Shown: positions 60,696 to 64,000 of the stretch, in pieces
Numbering within the stretch: position 1 is the first letter of the stretch
Layout of the letters: the number at the start of each line of letters is the position of its first letter
Assembly (NCBI GenBank): GCA_036400075.1
Contig: DASWLV010000081.1
Location: 24,510 to 88,509, forward strand
From: JALZCH01 sp036400075
GTDB lineage: Bacteria; Acidobacteriota; Blastocatellia; Pyrinomonadales; Pyrinomonadaceae
DNA: 64,000 bases
Reading direction: 5' to 3'
Notes under the pieces: generated by a model
Databases searched by the model: none
Told to the model about the DNA's origin: nothing
What the model saw: only the letters and a program-made list of their open reading frames with translations
Translations under genes and position numbers: made by a program

Positions 60696-61238
60696 ATGCC
60701 GGAAAAGGATTTAAAATCAGCCGCGCCTGTTCTTGACGATGAGACTTATCAATTCATCGAGGAATTATTTCAACTCGTCCGCTTCGGCGATGCCGCCCGA
60801 CTAAGAGATTTGCTCGCTCACGGATTAGCACCTAACATCCGCGATAGCAAAGGCAACAGTTTGCTGATGCTGGCAAGCTACAACGGAAATCACGAAGCAG
60901 CACGCGCTTTGATTGAATACGGCGGTGATCCGCAACTTGCTAACGATCAAGGTCAAATACCTGTGGCGGGTGCTGTTTTCAAAGGCGATACGGAAATGGT
61001 GCGGTTGTTAATCGAAAGCGGTGCGGACGTAAATGCTCGAATGCCGGACGGAAAAACCGCGCTGATGTTCGCAGCAATGTTTGACCGCACGGAAATCATT
61101 GATTTATTGCTCGCGCAAAACGCAAATCCAACTCTACAAACTGCCGACGGAAAAACAGCGCTCGATCTGGCGCAAGCAATGGGCGTTCAAGGCGCAACTG
61201 AACAGTTAATAAAGGCGCACACGCGACCGAATGGATAA
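60696..61238 (+). CDS. Ankyrin-repeat protein
   Basis: 180 residues, cytoplasmic. A helical N-terminus (~1-30) leads to about four ankyrin repeats: LRDLLAHGLAPNIRDSKGNS, LLMLASYNGNHEAARALIEY, MVRLLIESGADVNARMPDGK, and IIDLLLAQNANPTLQTADGK. Ankyrin repeats bind proteins. The partner is not encoded beside it. It ends 30 bp before a very long terminator hairpin. Confidence 0.92.
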   Translation: MPEKDLKSAAPVLDDETYQFIEELFQLVRFGDAARLRDLLAHGLAPNIRDSKGNSLLMLASYNGNHEAARALIEYGGDPQLANDQGQIPVAGAVFKGDTEMVRLLIESGADVNARMPDGKTALMFAAMFDRTEIIDLLLAQNANPTLQTADGKTALDLAQAMGVQGATEQLIKAHTRPNG

Positions 61239-61267
61239 AAGCAACAAAAGCCCGAACTGAGACCTTT

Positions 61268-61324
61268 AATGAAAAAGAATAAGACGAGGCTCGATTATCG
61301 AGCCTCGTCTTATTCTTTTTCATT
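61268..61324. terminator. Bidirectional terminator with 27-bp perfect arms
   Basis: Arms AATGAAAAAGAATAAGACG plus AGGCTCGA and the exact complement around loop TTA. It contains A and T tracts at both ends and lies between the ankyrin gene and a minus-strand relic. Twice as long as usual terminator stems. Confidence 0.9.
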
Positions 61325-61326
61325 CC

Positions 61327-61500
61327 CTAAAAGTAGTGGTTGCGGAGTGAACCGTCAATTTTGCCTTTGCGCAGACAACAGTTTTTGAAATCTCTGCTTG
61401 GAATCGCAGGGACATAAATCATTGCGACCGAGTTTTTCAGAAAGTTCTTTGTCGCCATGAACAATTCGTTTTCTAACTCTAGTGCTTTCTGTTCGTTTAA
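61327..61500 (-). pseudogene. Frameshifted SEC-C zinc-motif protein tail
   Basis: In one frame: GDKELSEKLGRNDLCPCDSK, the first half of a SEC-C motif (CPC). In the adjacent frame, starting a few codons later: RDFKNCCLRKGKIDGSLRNH ending YF and stop TAG 61327. Joined by a one-base shift near 61375-61390 they give the canonical CxCx8CC ligand set. No upstream gene body is visible, so this is a C-terminal relic, or a functional gene with one indel error. Confidence 0.55.
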
Positions 61501-62198
61501 AGGTTTCTGCACATTTCCAGTCCCCAAGGAGTTGCTAATGCGCGATCTATAGATGGTTTCATATCAATATAAGTCCAGCCCTTACGTTGCCAAATTGTCC
61601 CATCCGCGTATTCCACGCGATTGATTAAAATCTTTTCCTCGAAAAGACTTCCCGACTTATTCTCCAAACTTTCAATACTAATCAGGCTGCCTGGGCTGAA
61701 CGTGCTGAATACCCTTAACTCATGCTCCTTATCAGGCTTGATCTGAACGCCGCAGAGAAATTGTCGGGATACAACGTTTGTTGGATTCTCCCTCTCTTTG
61801 AATTGGTACTCCCAGAACAGAATCTCAATGGTATTCCTGCCTTGGTTACGGATTCTGGCTTGGTATATGAAACCATCTACGGATTTGGATTTGGGAGATC
61901 GCGAATCCTGCATGTTTTTTTCAAGCGCCGCGCTGCGCGCCTCTATAGTCCGTTCCTTTGGATCGGGAGTTCCAACCGGATCGTTAATTCTGCGATTTCG
62001 TTCAAGGTTTCTATTGCCTGGAGTCGTAGCTGATTCAGCCGGAATAACACCTTGATTATTCGGATTCTCTATTCTCTGGCGAGACTTCGACCATTTAGAG
62101 TTAAGTACTTCGACTGGAGAATTTTCAGACTTGATTTGTCCGTTTAGGCTTTGTGAAATTAGCAGTATCAAAATTGGCAGAAATAAGACAACTCTCAT
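61497..62198 (-). CDS. Secreted protein of unknown function
   Basis: 233 residues from ATG 62198, which has the strong site GGAGGAAGTT in front. Signal peptide MRVVLFLPILILLISQSLNG. A Pro/Asn/Arg-rich stretch (~30-100, NLERNRRINDPVGTPDPKER) is followed by a beta domain: GFIYQARIRNQGRNTIEILF, VSRQFLCGVQIKPDKEHELR, ILINRVEYADGTIWQRKGW. This resembles domains of unknown function in Acidobacterial secreted proteins. The family is not recognised. Its stop lies at the start of the SEC-C relic. Confidence 0.7.
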   Translation of the reverse strand: MRVVLFLPILILLISQSLNGQIKSENSPVEVLNSKWSKSRQRIENPNNQGVIPAESATTPGNRNLERNRRINDPVGTPDPKERTIEARSAALEKNMQDSRSPKSKSVDGFIYQARIRNQGRNTIEILFWEYQFKERENPTNVVSRQFLCGVQIKPDKEHELRVFSTFSPGSLISIESLENKSGSLFEEKILINRVEYADGTIWQRKGWTYIDMKPSIDRALATPWGLEMCRNL

Positions 62199-62351
62199 AA
62201 CTTCCTCCGGCAATGTGCAGTCTAATCCGAACGGCGACAATCTAAGCAAACATTTTTAATTGCAGATAGACTAAGAGTCTTCTCAACTCAGAGTACAACA
62301 CTTCGTAAATTTTCTTCATTATTCAACTCAATTCTATTGTTCGGTAAAACA

Positions 62352-62371
62352 GTCTCAAAAATTTCTGAGAC
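62352..62371. repeat. GTCTCA palindrome downstream of the serine hydrolase
   Basis: GTCTCAAAAATTTCTGAGAC: six-bp arms GTCTCA / TGAGAC. A related GGTTTTGAGACAG lies at 63608-63620 on the other side of the serine hydrolase gene, so the gene is bracketed much like the beta-helix gene at 31.6-34.1 kb. Confidence 0.5.
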
Positions 62372-62429
62372 TCCTAAACCCCAAAATTTCATCAGGGAAG
62401 CTTTCTGATATTGAAGTTAAGTTACCCTT

Positions 62430-63533
62430 CTAATTTAACGTTTGTAACGTCTTTTGCAGCTCGCGCGAAATGATTGAACTCCAAGTCGCTTCCCCTTGAA
62501 CGGTATTTGACAGCACGACATAAGCGTCACCGTTTTCATATAGACACATTATGGAATTATGTCCGAGCCAGTCTTCATAACCGGTATGGCGCATGAAAAT
62601 CTTTTTACCTTCCTTAAATCTAACGCCCCAGCCATAACCATAAAACTGTTCTTCCACGTCTGAAATTCGGCTTTGTAAGCTTTGTTTTCCCCACAACTGT
62701 TCGCGGCTTTTTGCCGATAAGACTTTATTTTGCCGCAAAGCAATCATCCAGCGATAAAGGTCTTCCGTCGTGGAATAGATTCCCGTCGCTCCGCGATAAC
62801 CCCAATTAGCTACGCTTTTCCCGTTTTTGTAGATGGCTGGATTCACATTTTGAGTGTTTATAATATTCGATACCGTAGCAATTTTAGCCTTCTCTTCGTA
62901 ACCCCAAAAACCAGTGTTATTAAGTCCGGCAGGTATGAGCAGTTCGTTTCGCAGATACTCTTCAAAAGTACGTTTTGAAGCAATTTCAAGAATTGCCGCC
63001 AGCAATGTGTAACCGTCGTTTGAGTAGTGATAACCTTCACCTATCTTCCATTGCAATGGTAAAGCGAAAATAGCTTGAACCGATTTGTCACGTTCGATAA
63101 TTCCATCAGCGGCATATTTGTGAGGCAGACCGCTGGTATGAGCCAGAAGATGATGAACGGTAATCTGCTGTTTATCATTGGGAACATCTTTGAAAAACTT
63201 GGAAAGCGTGTCATTAACAGAGAGTTTACCCTGCTCTTGAAGTTTAAGAATTGCGGCTGCAACAAAAGATTTTGAATTGGAAGCAATCCAGTAAACCGCG
63301 GAATCGCCTAAATTAGCTGCTTTGCCGTAGGTTTTATTGAGAACGATTTTGTTGTTTCTTGCCAGCAGAACAGAACCGGAAAACCCTTTATCAGCTTGTT
63401 CTTTTAAGTAAGCGTCAAGTTGTTCAGTTTTCTGCATGGGAGATTCCGAAGGCTTAACGATTTGAGCATCGGCGGCATTGAGTAATGCGGAGAATAATAG
63501 AACACAGATAATAATTGACTTCGTAAAATACAT
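62430..63533 (-). CDS. Secreted serine hydrolase (class C beta-lactamase-like)
   Basis: 367 residues. Signal peptide (TKSIIICVLLFSALLNAADA). SxxK is S85-NS-K88 (ASNSKSFVAAAIL), followed by HHLLAHTSGLPH; the second motif is Y170-S-N172 (YHYSNDGYTLLAAIL) and the third is HTG in MRHTGYEDWLGHN. All catalytic motifs are intact. It is likely a periplasmic esterase, D-Ala peptidase or beta-lactamase-like enzyme; beta-lactam resistance should not be assumed. ATG 63533 is the start. Confidence 0.9.
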   Translation of the reverse strand: MYFTKSIIICVLLFSALLNAADAQIVKPSESPMQKTEQLDAYLKEQADKGFSGSVLLARNNKIVLNKTYGKAANLGDSAVYWIASNSKSFVAAAILKLQEQGKLSVNDTLSKFFKDVPNDKQQITVHHLLAHTSGLPHKYAADGIIERDKSVQAIFALPLQWKIGEGYHYSNDGYTLLAAILEIASKRTFEEYLRNELLIPAGLNNTGFWGYEEKAKIATVSNIINTQNVNPAIYKNGKSVANWGYRGATGIYSTTEDLYRWMIALRQNKVLSAKSREQLWGKQSLQSRISDVEEQFYGYGWGVRFKEGKKIFMRHTGYEDWLGHNSIMCLYENGDAYVVLSNTVQGEATWSSIISRELQKTLQTLN

Positions 63534-63699
63534 AGCGTTTCTAGGTTAAAAGGACGGTCTAATTCTATATAGCGTTAACAATGTTTTGCTTCGTCCCCAA
63601 AAGGGTCGGTTTTGAGACAGATCGTGTCCGTAGGAGTGTTTAACTCCCTTAATTTACAAGGAACAAAACGCCATGAGAAATATACTATTTTGCTGTCAG

Positions 63700-64000
63700 T
63701 TACAAGCCATTGTCAGATTTAGCCGGTGAAATAATTCTTTCTGACTTGGTAAACACTATGTTTTTAAGTGCGCTCAATTCCTTTAAATCTTCATTTGCAT
63801 CTTTGAGCCTTTTTGTCCGCGAACAAATACTTGCCTGAATCTTACCTTCATCATTTCCATCGGCATATACCAGGTAAGTTTGATTTACCTTGAAGTTATA
63901 GCCGCAAGAGGCTGAGTCCGAGCTTGTGAAAACACTAATAGTTTTTTTCTTAACGCCCTTATAAGCTTTATCCACGTTAAATATCACTTCAACACTTCCG
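63700..64000 (-). CDS. TIMP/netrin-like domain protein, C-terminal part (runs off the right edge)
   Basis: Open to the right edge; about 99 codons visible. VEVIFNVDKAYKGVKKKTIS then SDSASCGYNFKVNQTYLVYA and SICSRTKRLKDANEDL follow the pattern of bacterial tissue-inhibitor-of-metalloproteinase-like domains (..F.V...YKG.....V.......SCGY.F..G..YLVYA......S.CSRT). The N-terminal signal and cysteines lie beyond the window. Probably a secreted protein; a role as a protease inhibitor is not shown in bacteria. Confidence 0.7.
   Translation of the reverse strand, partial: GSVEVIFNVDKAYKGVKKKTISVFTSSDSASCGYNFKVNQTYLVYADGNDEGKIQASICSRTKRLKDANEDLKELSALKNIVFTKSERIISPAKSDNGL

Noticed and set aside
62430..63533. 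Antibiotic-resistance beta-lactamase
   Set aside because: Only the general class C-like serine hydrolase motifs are present; most such proteins are esterases or peptidases.

Overview
The window looks like a chromosomal segment of an Acidobacteriota bacterium, most likely class Blastocatellia (Pyrinomonadaceae-like). This is an inference from gene content: a VWFA-related Acidobacterial-type secreted protein, a DUF3142 lipoprotein-like protein, an M36 peptidase ending in VCBS/FG-GAP repeats, a DUF5117/DUF4953-type metalloprotease, many secreted peptidases and serine hydrolases, and moderate GC with AT-rich spacers. No rRNA, CRISPR array, intact transposase, integrase or phage gene was found.

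Layout. 1-24 kb is dense and mostly minus-strand housekeeping: a Vps10/BNR-repeat secreted protein (cut by the window edge), ETF-ubiquinone oxidoreductase with a FadR-like palindrome in front, a DMP19-like/methyltransferase/DUF3142 run, a 2OG oxygenase, a pair of M16 peptidases (one active, one inactive), HU with a Gly-rich tail, tRNA-Pro, rdgB, dciA-gatC-gatA, maf, folK-panB-panC, a Schlafen-type ATP-binding protein and secreted proteins. 24-36 kb holds large surface proteins (M36 fungalysin with six VCBS repeats, M1 aminopeptidase, beta-helix protein, Ig-like protein with an in-frame TGA) plus tRNA-Cys and tRNA-Gly in AT-rich DNA with relics of rearrangement. 37-46 kb is ordered again: radical SAM protein, diacylglycerol-type glycosyltransferase, then a minus-strand signalling run: PocR-GAF-GGDEF, degenerate AAA fused to an RsbW-like ATPase, STAS protein, GAF-HD-GYP and Uma2. 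These genes suggest one module linking c-di-GMP synthesis and breakdown to a partner-switching (anti-sigma/antagonist) circuit.

47-64 kb is an accessory, decaying zone: CNNM/CorC transporter, metzincin, dynamin-like GTPase, orphan secreted proteins, AI-2E transporter, PLP decarboxylase, DoxX, ankyrin, serine hydrolase, and at least five gene fragments (two DUF4440 halves, a serine-hydrolase tail, a frameshifted metallo-endopeptidase, a frameshifted SEC-C protein).

The most unusual theme is non-coding. At about eight sites there are short tandem words, mostly heptamers (one locus has octamers), often in inverted pairs that would form long hairpins. Each site has a different word, and several sit exactly at gene ends, donating a start region or a stop codon. 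They resemble the STRR heptamers known from filamentous cyanobacteria. A second family carries GTCTCAAAA-type palindromes and flanks the beta-helix gene and a serine hydrolase. A third is a pair of near-identical direct repeats (TTTCGCACACAAA...) bracketing the metzincin-dynamin segment. There is also a loop-free 68-bp perfect palindrome next to tRNA-Gly.
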